From NCBI GenBank assembly GCA_030435675.1, contig CM059623.1:14106092-14170091 (forward strand): DNA of 64,000 nt, given 5' to 3'. The notes beneath the pieces were generated by a model that saw only the letters and a program-made list of their open reading frames with translations, was not told where the DNA came from and did not search any database. The position numbers and the translations under genes were made by a program. Below, piece after piece: positions 44,901 to 54,988 of this stretch. This DNA is from Steinernema hermaphroditum (lineage: Eukaryota; Nematoda; Chromadorea; Rhabditida; Steinernematidae). Each line of letters opens with the position of its first letter. Position 1 is the first letter of the stretch.

Positions 44901-46154
44901 GCGAAGGACGGAGTAAGAGCTCCATCGTACGTATCATCGTCGATGTCCAGCGATGTGGCGAGTGTGGATAAGAAGAAGAACATTGTGATTGTTTGAGGAA
45001 GTAAATAAATGCCTGTTGTTATACTTTTTGTTGTCTATTGGGAAGGGCAATGATCTTCTTTCTCTTTGCCCTGGTGGCCCGAAGAATGAACCCCAAAGGT
45101 GCGCAATGCAAAGCCAATCCTTATGTGGCCGTTGTCGAAAAATGTGCGACTTTGACTAAGACCGCTCACAATTGAATCGGCGAATGGTGTTGTCGTCCTT
45201 ATTCATACCTCTCCCTTGGCCTTTTGACAAAAATCGGCCTTTTGACTACAACGAAACCGGCTACGGAATCCTTGAGGCGCCACCCCTCTATGATTCATCA
45301 AAAGGTGCAGCCCTTAGTGACAGACACCAGCCAGCCTTGTCAAAATCTAGCAAACCTCATGCTTGTAATGGTGTAAAGATTGTGTGAGAAGAAGGGATTT
45401 CGAATATCGAAAAAAGTACTTTCCTAAATGACTACATGTAATCCAAATGTACCTCAATGGCACAAACGGCAATGGCACAAAAAATGCAGAATCCCTACTT
45501 TTACAAAAGGACTTAAGTGGTCAACTTTCATTAAAGGGAGGGCTATTCACATGGGACGGTTCATGAAGGGCTCGTACGGTCACAATTTTGGCTCATCCCT
45601 TTGGCCCGGAATTCGAATTCCAAACCGATCAAGTTAGTGGTCAAATAAAACCAAATCAAGTCATCAAGTCAGGCTGTATAATGGGGCAAACAGGCTCACG
45701 CGGACTTATAAAGGTGAAAAAGCAATGGGTAATGGGTAAGTCTACGTGGATGAGGGCAGAAAGGACGCTTTTAGAGGTCATACGGGGTCAACCCCGTATA
45801 AAGACCTTTGCGGTTTAAAAGAGACACTTTCCACATGGACGTTCCCATGGTTGATTCACTTAAAAGCCGATCTCTACATGCAAACATGGCTTGATAACTA
45901 ATCCTGGCTAACTTAAGAAGCTATTCAAGCACCACTTACACCATCAGATGCTATCAATAAAGTTCATACGTTCGATTGCGCCGGGGATTGATTTTGTATT
46001 AGTGGAATAAACTCATTATTCTGAGGACTCTTTCATCACTAAGTGGGTCACACAATAATTGATGCGTCTTTGAAAAATAAACCTTTGTCAACGGTCGATC
46101 AAAATACAAAAGACTCACCAAATTGTCGGTGACTGTCGGCGTGGGGGCAGCCAT
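32966..46154 (-). CDS. PCM1: PCM1 (pericentriolar material 1) homologue
   Basis: Thirteen exons join in one frame: 46154-46119, 43414-43292, 43248-43153, 43109-42831, 42780-42684, 37486-37347, 37186-37002, 36954-36814, 35371-35191, 35058-34792, 34493-34275, 33623-33361 and 33230-32966. The product is 763 residues. It is mostly charged coiled coil (FFSKKKAALLSVLRQMRDK, AARRDRMSVIRSQLETL, MREHLEKLQQ) with acidic linkers. The C-terminus matches vertebrate PCM1: ERDICLIMEAVLPWIKEH, then a LISN-to-TILNS segment, and FEITDILYNELAFVQMMQTVDD, the equivalent of human ISEVLFNELAFFKLMQDLDN. PCM1 scaffolds centriolar satellites that deliver proteins to centrosomes and cilia. Human PCM1 is about 2000 residues, so this is a compact form. 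Intron 1 (2.7 kb) holds a nested gene; intron 5 (5.2 kb) is repeat-rich. Confidence 0.8.
35461..35476 (+). repeat. TG dinucleotide microsatellite
   Basis: About eight TG units in a PCM1 intron, next to a tRNA-like remnant (minus strand GGGTTCGGTTCCC near 35523-35540). Confidence 0.6.
35562..35735 (+). repeat. GC-rich tandem repeat in a PCM1 intron
   Basis: The unit CTTGCCGCCCGCAGGGCTA occurs four times (near 35604, 35634, 35654 and 35718). Around it a longer unit beginning CCCCAACTTCAG and including CATGAGCGCCAAT appears twice. Confidence 0.8.
36060..36375 (+). repeat. degenerate tandem repeat in a PCM1 intron
   Basis: A unit of roughly 120-130 bases recurs two to three times, marked by AACGGTATTATTCA, TTATGGACAGG and ACAGAAACCTAAACCT. 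Confidence 0.65.
37700..38550. other. part of the long PCM1 intron, no gene
   Basis: Moderately AT-rich intron sequence. I see no coding region or structured element. Confidence 0.4.
38555..38695. repeat. head-to-head pair of tRNA-like sequences
   Basis: The left half (plus) reads GTCGATTCGGTTAGCGTGTTGG ... GGAGGTTCGGCCCC. The right half, read on the minus strand, has GGTTCGGTTAGCGTCTTAACC ... GGGGTTCGACTCC. They meet at CCTCGAGG. Each resembles the D-arm to T-arm part of a tRNA, and together they form an imperfect palindrome. Neither folds as an intact tRNA. Confidence 0.6.
38700..41390. other. long PCM1 intron, no independent gene supported
   Basis: Short ORFs on both strands (for example 38771-39076, 40461-40646, 40657-40893) are low-complexity or arginine-rich and probably spurious. 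Confidence 0.4.
41392..41545 (+). repeat. tRNA-derived SINE-like element, copy 3
   Basis: Starts TTATGTAAACCCCCTT like copy 1 and contains AACTATAG at the equivalent place. It has an A-box-like region and ends with GGGTTCGACTCCC plus a pyrimidine tail. It diverges more from copies 1 and 2 than they do from each other. Confidence 0.5.
44402..44996 (+). CDS. small membrane protein nested in PCM1 intron 1
   Basis: Three exons, 44402-44537, 44585-44729 and 44774-44996, join in phase to give 167 residues. A hydrophobic helix lies at about residues 11-33 (ITAYATLALFVLLPSMMMLLC), followed by a basic stop-transfer segment (WKWKKKPRQR). A long polar, serine-rich tail contains two TQS repeats and ends KKKNIVIV. 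The orientation is probably N-out with a cytoplasmic tail. No family is recognised. AATAAA at 45004-45009 supports the 3' end. It lies entirely within the first intron of the oppositely transcribed PCM1-like gene. Confidence 0.65.
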
Positions 46155-46771
46155 CGTCCTCGTCCGCGCAGCTTCGCAACTCTGCCTGCACCTCGACGCT
46201 CACCTCTCCGCGTTCCGTTCGGTTTCCGTCGGCGACCGCGCGTGCGTTCTCTCTCTCTCCGCGCTCGCCTCCTCAAAACGTCGATTCGGTCGCGCGCCAC
46301 TGGCTGTCGCCGTCCGCAACTCTCTAAAAGAACGATTTTCGATTTGTCGGCGTCGAATCCTTTGGACAAACACCGCTCGAGGCCAAGTCGAACGCGTCCC
46401 CGGCTACTTATAGTTTATGCAAATACACGCAATTATGATGATATGAAAATGGAGCAATGGGTGCAAAAACAGCGGTTTTGACGAATCGTACAGTCGGCAG
46501 TGTGTCGCCGTGTGCGGGTGACATTGACGCCTCTAGCCACCGGAATGACGAGCCCCGTCGCGGTGAGGTGAGTCACGGCGATCGGCGGCGATTCCCATAA
46601 TTTGGACGTCGCCAAGATGAGCGTTTGATCTTTGGATTATGAAGCAATTAGTGGGAAGAAGGGGGATGGGAGTGCTCGGGGCGATCGGAGAGCACGCGCG
46701 CGGGTGCGTCCGATCGTTTTTTTGCGTTTTTTCGGTCATTCCGCCACTTCAGCTGGCATCGATCGGGTTGG
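46155..46771. promoter_or_regulatory. upstream region of the PCM1-like gene
   Basis: GC-rich just upstream of the 46154 ATG. It should contain the 5' UTR and promoter. No TATA element is obvious. Confidence 0.35.
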
Positions 46772-47069
46772 TTAGTTGAGTCAGTGGATTGCCTCAGAAT
46801 TGGTCTCTTTGACGGACTGGGTAGGATGCTCTTTATTGCGACTGTCAACTACCATGTATTGGATGTAACTGGAGGCTGTCAGAAGGTGCTCTAGAAGGGC
46901 GGGATTACTCTTTTGCATCAGATCTTTTGTTTAGTTTAGTTGAGTGAGTCAGTGGTTTGCCTCAGAATTGGTCTCCTTGATGGACTGGATAAGATTGTTC
47001 TATTGCCAGTCGACTACCATTTTTTAGAAGGTACAGTCGGGAAAGCTCTCATTGACGATTCAGATCTTT
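46772..47069 (+). repeat. two-copy tandem duplication, unit about 130-160 bp
   Basis: Copy 1 (46772-46930) and copy 2 (46935-47069) share TTAGTTGAG, CAGTGG, TTGCCTCAGAATTGGTCTC, GACTGG, CGACTACCAT-like and CAGATCTTTTG in the same order, with diverged spacers. Confidence 0.7.
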
Positions 47070-50038
47070 TGTTATTCCGCGTGAAACATTCCACAAAGGG
47101 ATTCTCGTTTCTCAGCGTGTGTCTACCTGCATTTGACTTGCTTGCATCTTGTTTACCCAAAGGGAGACCGGATTTAATGAAAGTTCTAACAAATAGTGAC
47201 TTAATGACCCAAGTAATGTTCCAATCACTTATGGTACCTGATAGGTAGATTCGTATTTTTCGGTATCCGGAGTGCGATGTCGTTATCCCGGACACGATAA
47301 AAACCCTCTGGCTTGGATAAATATATCAACAGACATCAGGCTTAAATCATGCTGAACTCATGTTTTCCATTGTGAATAGAGATAACCACAAGCCACGCTT
47401 ACCGAATCGGACTTTTATGCTTATAGTTTGCCTTTTTTTACAACTATTTGTACACTTCTGTGCGGCTTTGGAGTCAACGACCAAACCCGTTCAGTTGTGC
47501 ATTTCATTGAAAAACGTGAAACTTACGAAAGCCTTCTCCCCGCAGGTTCCCTGTTCAATAGGCTGAAGAAATGTTGTCAAAATATGGGAACACTTGTGAA
47601 CCTGCAGTGAATTTAAACGTGCAATCTCTAATCTTGAATCTCTAATGCGTTACGGGGTAACTGTTTCTGGACTGGCTTCACTGTCGGCGTATGAATGACT
47701 GTCTTCTCTGAAGTGTCAAGTTTCCTATATCGATTTCTCGTAGGCTCCTAGCAAGGTCTCGTTTCTTTCTTTAGATGTTGATCAACATTCCACTTTCGGT
47801 ACTCGACAAATTGCATTTTAAATCCTTCATGGTTGAGCCACATAACATGTTTGCTTAAGGACCACATCCTGACTCATCACAGTCTTTATGTAACAGCCCT
47901 GGAATGCATCATCGATTTTTCAACAGTACCGCTTAATCACACAATGGTGGAGAATGTGATCAACCATCAATCATTATAAGGGATTCATAAAACCAGTAGA
48001 CACATTTTGTCACCTTTCTTGCCCATGCACTTTACTACTTTGTAATGTTAGCCTTTCGATATAGCACACTGTTTGACTTGAGAGAAGCTACTGTATTCGG
48101 TGTTAATACCTGTAAAGCGAACTGCGCCGAAGCCGGGGTCACGGCCTACCTGAGGCATTCATTTTATATATTGGCTATTCACTGGGAGTGGTACGAAGAG
48201 AACGAAGAGATCAGAGACGGAGGGCGCTTGGCATGCGGTTTTCCCTGTTCTTTAGCCAACGGATCCTGAATTGGAGGTTCCGGCTTCTAATTCTGAGCTG
48301 GGCTGGGCCAAGGCAAGCCGAGTACTCTCAGTCAGTACTCTCAAGCCTGGTCGCTATGGAATTCCTGTAATTCGAGAGCGTCCCTTTCGATCGAATGTTT
48401 ATTTTCGAGTTTCGTTTCTATTTTTGAATCGACTACATTCATGCCAAAACGTGCTCTAACCTTGATCTTAATCTTGGTTGCGGCTTTTTATGCGTATTCC
48501 AGAAAAGTCTGAACCCTGCCAAAACATCACTTTTTGGTACAGTCCCTCTCCCCTCTGCCGGTGGTGTTGTCGCGACCCAAAGCACTGATATTGATTGCTT
48601 CTCTGCCGACTTTTGATTTTTGCCCGGAGACAGACATTGGTCGTTCTGCGAAAACAGAAACTGCCGAAATTATTGCAGAAGAAGGTCATATTTGCTGACT
48701 TTCATTGCTTCATTGCTACTTCTCCATTTGATCGGTTTCTCAAAAATCGTTCCCAGCGCGCCATCCTTATCAGAGATTAGCATGATGAGTGCTCCTTCAA
48801 TGGTGCTCTCGATTTGGAATGCTCCATTCTGGCCACATTCGATGAATTTCCTACTGGAACTGATATGTGATTTTGTTTCATTATGTTTTGCTGTTTACGA
48901 AGTGGTCGATTTGCAAGTGGCCATATGTGGTGGTCAGTTCATGATAAGATTTCTTATCATAAGATATCTTAATGAGCCCCTACTCATTCTTGAAAGGAGA
49001 GGCCAGATCCCAGGGGGAGGGCCGAAATCCCAGCTCATTCCAGAGGGAACAGTCCAGATCCCAATTGAGATTGAGGTCAAGACTTCATTCCCTTATCATT
49101 ATTGCGGTCATTTTTTTGGGAGGTAAAGCATAAAACAGTAAATCAGCCAGGGGAGGAGGAGCCCCAACTTTAATAAACTGATCTATTCATTACATACATG
49201 GCACCTCCTCCCCAGCTATTAAGGAAAATACCGGTAGATAAATCACGGCTGCTGACGTCACAGCGATTTTTGACCACTTGATACGATGCGAAGGATGTGC
49301 ACGCGCACGACTGAGATCGTGATGTCTCCTTATGCGTGTTTCGGTGCGTTGTCATGTGGTCAAAAAGCCATACATTTAAGTTTTCTTTATCGAGGATCAC
49401 TAATCATACATCATATGTTTCTCCTATCATATGCCAATCATATGTCCTCATCTACCCAATATCACTTGACCCTTGCTATGATCCATGTCCTCGAGCAGGT
49501 ATCTCCTTCAAAAAAACCAAAAGAATTTCATGTCGATCCACAATAGACACTGTTTTCACTTTACCGTCCGAACCTACCCTGGACAGTTTTGACTTTTTCA
49601 TCGATACCACCTTGGCCTATTTAAAGTGTGGGCTGTATCCACACTTCTGACGTCATAATGGATTTTGATCTCTTAGTTCCGCTCGATTTACACATCTATC
49701 CACGATTGCATTGTGTTCCTAATTATTGAACTATCCCCATGGAGTGGTAATCCCCGATCCCCTTAAAAACAAAGAGGACTTAAATTTTAACCATAGCGCT
49801 TCAATATGCCGAAGAAGGATACACCAATAGGTTGAATTTCACAACTTCCCATAATGCGTCATCATCCAAAACTGCCGACAAACCTAAGTGACACACTGCG
49901 ATCTGACGCAAAAAAAAAGCGCGACTTACACTTCCCGTGTCTGACCTCTCGACGGAGGCGACGGTCAGTCAGTCGTGAATGTTTATCGATTCGTAATCGA
50001 CGCGCGTCGTCCTCCGAATCATCCACCTCCTCTTGCAG
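47070..50038. other. intergenic, no supported gene
   Basis: Short ORFs only. One at 47360-47566 has a signal-peptide-like start but nothing else. An AT-rich palindromic patch lies at 48945-48972 (ATAAGATTTCTTATCATAAG). An acceptor (CCTCTTGCAG) ends right before the transporter ATG. Confidence 0.4.
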
Positions 50039-53000
50039 ATGAGCTCACCAGTCGAGATTCCCATATCGCCACGGCGGAGCCCGGCTGTAAGTTCATCAAC
50101 ATCAGCCCTATCCGACGACCCGTCGTCTGCTCCGGTCCCAGAGTGTTGTTGTGCTGCATCGCTTTTTGCGGCTCGGCCTTATCTCTGTGACCCGCAGCGA
50201 TGCGTCCAACCCCACACCGACGTCCATATATTCACGGCAGTCATTGCAGGCCGAAGAATCAGTCGTCGCCGACGCCGCTATCGCGCCAAGTTCGAATCCA
50301 GCCGCCGACGCTATGGAAGAAGGACTGCACCTCTTTCCCGACCGGAGACCTTCGGCCCACTCGCTGTCGCCGGAACAGGCCACCATCCACATGGTGAAGG
50401 CCATGCTGGGCACGGGACTTCTCTCACTGCCGTTGGCGTTCAAGCACGCCGGATTATATGTAAGTTTTGAAGTGTTCTGTGCTGTACGCTTTGTTTGCAT
50501 GTGGGTAAAGGCGTTGTGTCTCGTTGTGATTCACCTTATGTATAAGAAGCTGTTTTTGAGATGGAAAATGGATCAACCAAGTGCGCCTCAGAGCAGTTGG
50601 TGTACCCATCGGAGCTGGTGGTTCGGACTGGAACTCAGAAATCCGAATTCGACACTTTGGATTATCAAAATCAAAAACGAACAGAAAATCCGATCAAAAA
50701 ATTCGAAATCTGCCAGCTTTGGTATCCATCTCTGAGGCCGTTTTTGAGATGAAAAAGGGATCAGGGGGCGCACTTGGCATATCCAGCTCTGAGGCTTGAA
50801 AAGGCCTCTTCATGCTCAGGGACACTACTTACGGAAAATTGCACAAAAACGCAGAATACAGACCACCAGAACCACAGGATATTCGGAATCCCCTGCTTAA
50901 TCCCTAGGCCTGAAACGATAGGTGCTGCTACCTGTCATTGGAGCGTCTTTTTTGGTCCAATTTCCTCAAGTTCATATCTGTCTGGTTCTGGTTTCGACGT
51001 ATTTTACATGCGCCAAACCATTTTCTGAACTGGGGCTATTTCTGCTGCTTGTGATTAAGCCCCGGGACCTGCGCTTAGACCCCAAATCTTTGCCCACATA
51101 GTCGCTCTTTGCCTTCAGATCAAAAGCCACATCTGTACGAAGTACACTGTTTCTGTTTTCGGCCAAAATCAACAATTTTCTGCAAAGAACATAGCTATGC
51201 ACATATGGATGAACTGGCCCTATGTTCGACCAAAGACCAGTGCCTGTCCCTTTTGTTAAATTGTGGATGGACGCCTTCTTATGCCGAAGCTTAAGTTGTT
51301 CATCCACAGCCTGTCAATGTATAGATTTTGTATTTCATCATAATTTATTGATTTCCTGAAGGAAATACTGTTGATACATAGCACATTCAGACTTCGGTCC
51401 GATGGTAAACAGTGACGGCCTAGCCAAAGATTGGTGGTCGCTTCTGGTCCAAAATTTCCGCATTTGATCGAGGAAATATCTTCATCCAATCTCAAAACAC
51501 CTCGGGCAATGTTAGGGTTATGTCACGTGAATCACAACGAGTCACCACAGTCGCTAACCAACTCTTGTGTCTATGTATAACAAAAGCTAATCACCCCTTT
51601 CAGGCTGAACTAACATAAGGTAATCTTTTTGCCCGCTAAGCGCTAGGCGCCGTTCTTGTGTTCTCGCCCCACAGGCTCGGTCGGTAGAACGTCCGTGTGC
51701 CCCTCGTACTCTCTCCATTTTGATTTTTGCCTCTTTTCAGCTTGGTCTCGTCTTAGTGTTCGTCATCTCAGGAATATGTCTCTTCTGCATGCGACAAGTC
51801 GTCTACGCCGCGCACTATGTGTGTTCTAGAAATGGACGCGAGCTCATCGACTACGCGAACATCATGCGCGGAGCTGTGGAGGCCGGACCCTCGTGGATCA
51901 ATCGAAGGGGGTACTTTTTCAAGTAGGTCTTTCGTAGATTCAGCAAATGACATGGTGAACCTAGTGTGTTTGGGTTTTGTGGTTCTAAACAAGCTTCATA
52001 TAATGGGTACCTTTGAGTATGGAATGCCAGAGATGAGTGGCTCGGAAATAGGATCCTATATTGGGCGACTGGAGATGATTCTGTCAGAAATGAGTCTTGA
52101 TTTAACTCGTCTTTTATCTAACCCATTAGACCAAAAAACACAATCCACTCCAACCTCAGAATCTGCACTTTTCTGGCCATGGTTAGCGTTATCTTGGGGC
52201 TGTAACATAGGCACTTTCAACAGCTTCAAGAAGCTCATGCATAACTGACCCACTTCAGACAAGTGCTCAACGTGAACATGTTCATCGCCCAACTCGGCTT
52301 CTGCTGCGTCTACTTCGTGTTCATGGCCGACAACCTGGAGGACTTCTTCAACACCAACACCAACATCCACATATCCAAAGGCGCCTGGATGCTTCTGCTC
52401 CTTGTCCCCATCCTGGCCATCTGCTCTATCCGCCGCCTCAACATCCTGGCGCCGTTCGCCACCGCCGCCAACGTCATCTACTTCGGTGCCGTCGCCATCG
52501 TCATGTACTTCTTCTTGACGAACTTGAAGCCCACCAGCTCTGTGGACAAAGTGGGCGACTGGCGAAATCTGCCTCTCTTCTTCGGCACTGTCATGTTCGC
52601 GTTCGAGGGCGTCTGCGTCATCATGCCCATCGAGAATCGGATGGAGCGGCCACAGCAGTTCATCGCCTGGAACGGAGTTCTTAACTTCTCCTGCGTGATG
52701 GTGCTGACCATCTTCGCCACGATTGGCTTCTATGGCTATCTGGCTGTTGGTGACACGGTCCACGATACCGTAACTTTGGATTTGCCTAATGAACCGTAGG
52801 TTATCCCCGAGAAGAATGTGACTTATTAAGTTATTTTGCAGATTCTATCAAGTGATCAAACTCATGTTCGTCGCTTGTATCATGGTCTCCTACCCTCTTC
52901 AATTCTACGTGCCTATGGAACGCGTCGAGAAGTGGATCACTCGCAAGATCGTGCCCAGCCGTCAAACTCTCTATATCTACATCGTCCGTTTCGGTGGAGT

Positions 53001-53253
53001 CATATTGACTTGCATCGTCGCCGAGATAATCCCCCACCTGGCCCTGTTCATCTCGCTCATCGGCGCCTTCTCTGGCGCTTCGCTGGCGCTCGTCTTCCCG
53101 CCTTGCATCGACCTCCTGTGCAGCTACGCGCAACGCCAGCTGACCCCCAAGGTGTGGGCGAAGAACATCTTCCTCGTCTCCTTCGGTCTTCTCGGCTTCT
53201 GCACGGGAACCTACTCTGCCCTAGCCGATATTGCCAAAACGTTCACTTCATAG
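50039..53253 (+). CDS. SLC36-type proton-coupled amino acid transporter
   Basis: Five exons join in phase: 50039-50086, 50250-50459, 51741-51922, 52259-52795 and 52842-53253, giving 462 residues. After a polar N-terminus comes the AAAP-family first helix IHMVKAMLGTGLLSLPLAFKHAG. About ten further helices follow, including VLVFVISGICLFCMRQVVY, a long middle block with NMFIAQLGFCCVYFVFMADN and FFGTVMFAFEGVCVIMPIEN, and the end region SLIGAFSGASLALVFPP. These are hallmarks of SLC36/PAT carriers, which move small neutral amino acids with protons across plasma or lysosomal membranes. The second intron is unusually long (1.28 kb) and carries an inverted repeat. AATAAA is at 53431-53436. Confidence 0.9.
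50520..51541. repeat. inverted-repeat-bounded insert in the transporter intron
   Basis: CTCGTTGTGATTCAC at 50520-50534 and its exact reverse complement at 51527-51541 bound about 1 kb. Inside, a motif starting TTTTTGAGATG is repeated near 50554 and 50741. This may be a non-autonomous DNA transposon; no transposase is seen. Confidence 0.45.
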
Positions 53254-53525
53254 ACATCCATCATCCCCGGTACACATATCGCATCCTTTCGTAAAGGGTT
53301 CTTCCATCTGGTAGCGGTGCCTCTTTTGCATTTCTGTAAAAGCCCCCTCACTTCTGTCGACACACATGCAGGTCTATATTTATACAAAGTGTACATTTCG
53401 CAAAACCAATTGTTGTCTCGAAACATATTGAATAAAGTCTTCTCAACGGAACGGTCTGTTTGGTCAGCTTCCCGCACGTCCAGCGCGTGTATAAAACATA
53501 GGAAAATGGTCATTCGGATGCAACG

Positions 53526-54186
53526 ATGATCGTCCGACTGACAGTTCTCCTAGCTGCTATCACTCTTGCGGTAAGTAAGAAGAAGGACGTCCGGTTAGCT
53601 CAGTCGGTAGAGCACCAGACTCTTAATCTGGCTGTCGCGGGTTCGAGCCCCGCATCGGGCTAATCATTTTTTCGACTGTTTTATTCAGGAATCGAAAGAT
53701 ACATGCTATGGGAAAATCCTGAAACTGTGCAAAAGCGACAAATTCATCAACTCCGAAGTGAACCTCTTGCTAGCCACTAAGGAATTCGATAAGCTCCAAG
53801 CGATTACCTTCGAGAAGGTATACCATTTTTGGCCTTTCTTTCTGTAGTCAAAGGGCTTAGGTCAAGGAACATTGCGGAGATGGACAACGCCTAGAGATTC
53901 AGAATGATTTCGAGCGCAACAGTGAAACTGTTGCGATGATCAAGGAACTCTTGGGGCATTTGTCAGCGGAGGAGCGTCTCCGAATTAAGGAAATGACAGT
54001 GGAGGAGAACAGGTTGGGAGTCTACGGGTTCTTTGTTGCCAAAGCCATGGTAAGTTGTCCCAGAAAGAGAAGTGCAAAAATTGGATTCAACTTTAGGACT
54101 TCTTCACGAACCCACAAGTGGCAAGTCTCATCTGGAAGATCGCTCCTCGTCTTCCTCAACTTACCATTCCTCGGACATCGTTTTAG
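53526..54186 (+). CDS. small secreted helical protein
   Basis: Four exons, 53526-53570, 53689-53817, 53861-54049 and 54097-54186, join in phase to give 150 residues. Exon 1 is the signal peptide (MIVRLTVLLAAITLA). The mature part is helical and charged with three cysteines (DTCYGKILKLCKSDK and KEHCGDG), and ends TIPRTSF. AATAAA follows at 54207-54212. The first intron hosts a complete tRNA-Lys gene on the same strand. No family is recognised; it is likely a nematode-specific secreted protein. Confidence 0.65.
53589..53661 (+). tRNA. tRNA-Lys (CTT), copy 2, within an intron
   Basis: Identical to copy 1 except base 2 (T for C), which turns one acceptor pair into a T-G wobble. Located in intron 1 of the secreted-protein gene, same strand. 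Confidence 0.93.
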
Positions 54187-54230
54187 GACAAAATCGTGCA
54201 TTATAGAATAAATGTTGATTCTGAAAAAGA

Positions 54231-54444
54231 TTAGCCCGATGCGGGGCTCGAACCCGCGACAGCCAGATTAAGAGTCTGGTGCTCTACCGACTGAGCTAAC
54301 CGGGCGTCAATTCCAATCGATCTCAGATTAGTCATAGCTGCAATGAATCGTCTGTCATTTATTGACTTTTCACCTCTAATCACTCGTCATTGGGAACCTG
54401 ATCGTCATCCTTGGTTCTCGATTGACCTTGAAAACGATGATAAG
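54231..54444. repeat. duplicated 214 bp segment, copy 1
   Basis: Base-for-base identical, by eye, to 56812-57025, in the same orientation. Contains a tRNA-Lys gene plus about 140 bases of flank. Confidence 0.9.
54233..54305 (-). tRNA. tRNA-Lys (CTT), copy 3
   Basis: Reverse complement of copy 1 with all 73 bases matching. Anticodon CTT, intact A- and B-boxes. Confidence 0.96.
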
Positions 54445-54513
54445 CCCTCTTCCAGCACTGTGGGGAGTCAATTTCTCGGGTAAACACTCCGTTAAGTAAA
54501 CACAATCGGCGCT

Positions 54514-54520
54514 TATAAAT
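54514..54520 (+). promoter_or_regulatory. TATA box
   Basis: TATAAAT 42 bases before the ATG at 54556. The paralogue has a TATATA at the same distance (56281-56286). Confidence 0.55.
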
Positions 54521-54555
54521 CTTGGTGACCCTTTTCTCAACATCCTTCCATCGCC

Positions 54556-54988
54556 ATGAAGTCCTCGATCGTTGTTATCCTAGCCTTCTGTCTTGCGGTA
54601 GCCCTGTCCTACCCATACGACAACTATCCCCCTAATTGGCTGAGATACAGCGGTCCAGGACCCGTTATTCCTTCGAACTCACACTCGAATTCGAATTTCG
54701 GAAACTGTCGAGTTCAGGTATTTTCATTGAAATGCGCTTAGAGAACACGGAATTATCGTCTAGGACGGAATCGTCTACGAAAGCGACGGATCTTCGCATC
54801 AGCTCAGCCAGGAGGATGCTCAGAAGATAGCCGATTTCCAAAACGCTGTGAAGGAGTGGCGACAGCAGCTGAATCAACGTGTTCGCGACTATGTGCAGCA
54901 AACCCTTCAGAATTCTGGAAATCAGCAGCGTCTGGAAGAGCCGCCGTTCCCTCAAGTTCCCTGCCCTTGCACTTCGGGATGTAACTAA
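54556..54988 (+). CDS. secreted pepsin-inhibitor-3-like protein (copy A)
   Basis: Two exons, 54556-54717 and 54764-54988, encode 128 residues. A signal peptide (MKSSIVVILAFCLAVALS) is followed by a tyrosine/proline-rich spacer. One domain then reads GNCRVQDGIVYESDGSS, LSQEDAQKIADFQNAV, and a proline-rich end FPQVPCPCTSGCN. The pattern C-x-V-x-(D/N)G-x-(V/L)Y, then L(T/S)xE(D)xxxxxxFQ and a final cysteine, is that of pepsin-inhibitor-3 (Aspin) repeats, aspartic-protease inhibitors of nematodes. The assignment is by pattern. The intron falls right after GNCRVQ, as in the paralogue at 56322. Probably secreted into gut or surface. Confidence 0.6.

Noticed and set aside
50033..50470. Alternative 145-codon frame at the transporter 5' end
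   Set aside because: The phase-correct join of 50039-50086 to 50250-50459 gives the conserved first helix; this frame does not.
52056..52763. 235-codon minus-strand ORF
   Set aside because: Antisense of the SLC36 membrane-helix exon; acidic composition is expected from reversing hydrophobic codons.
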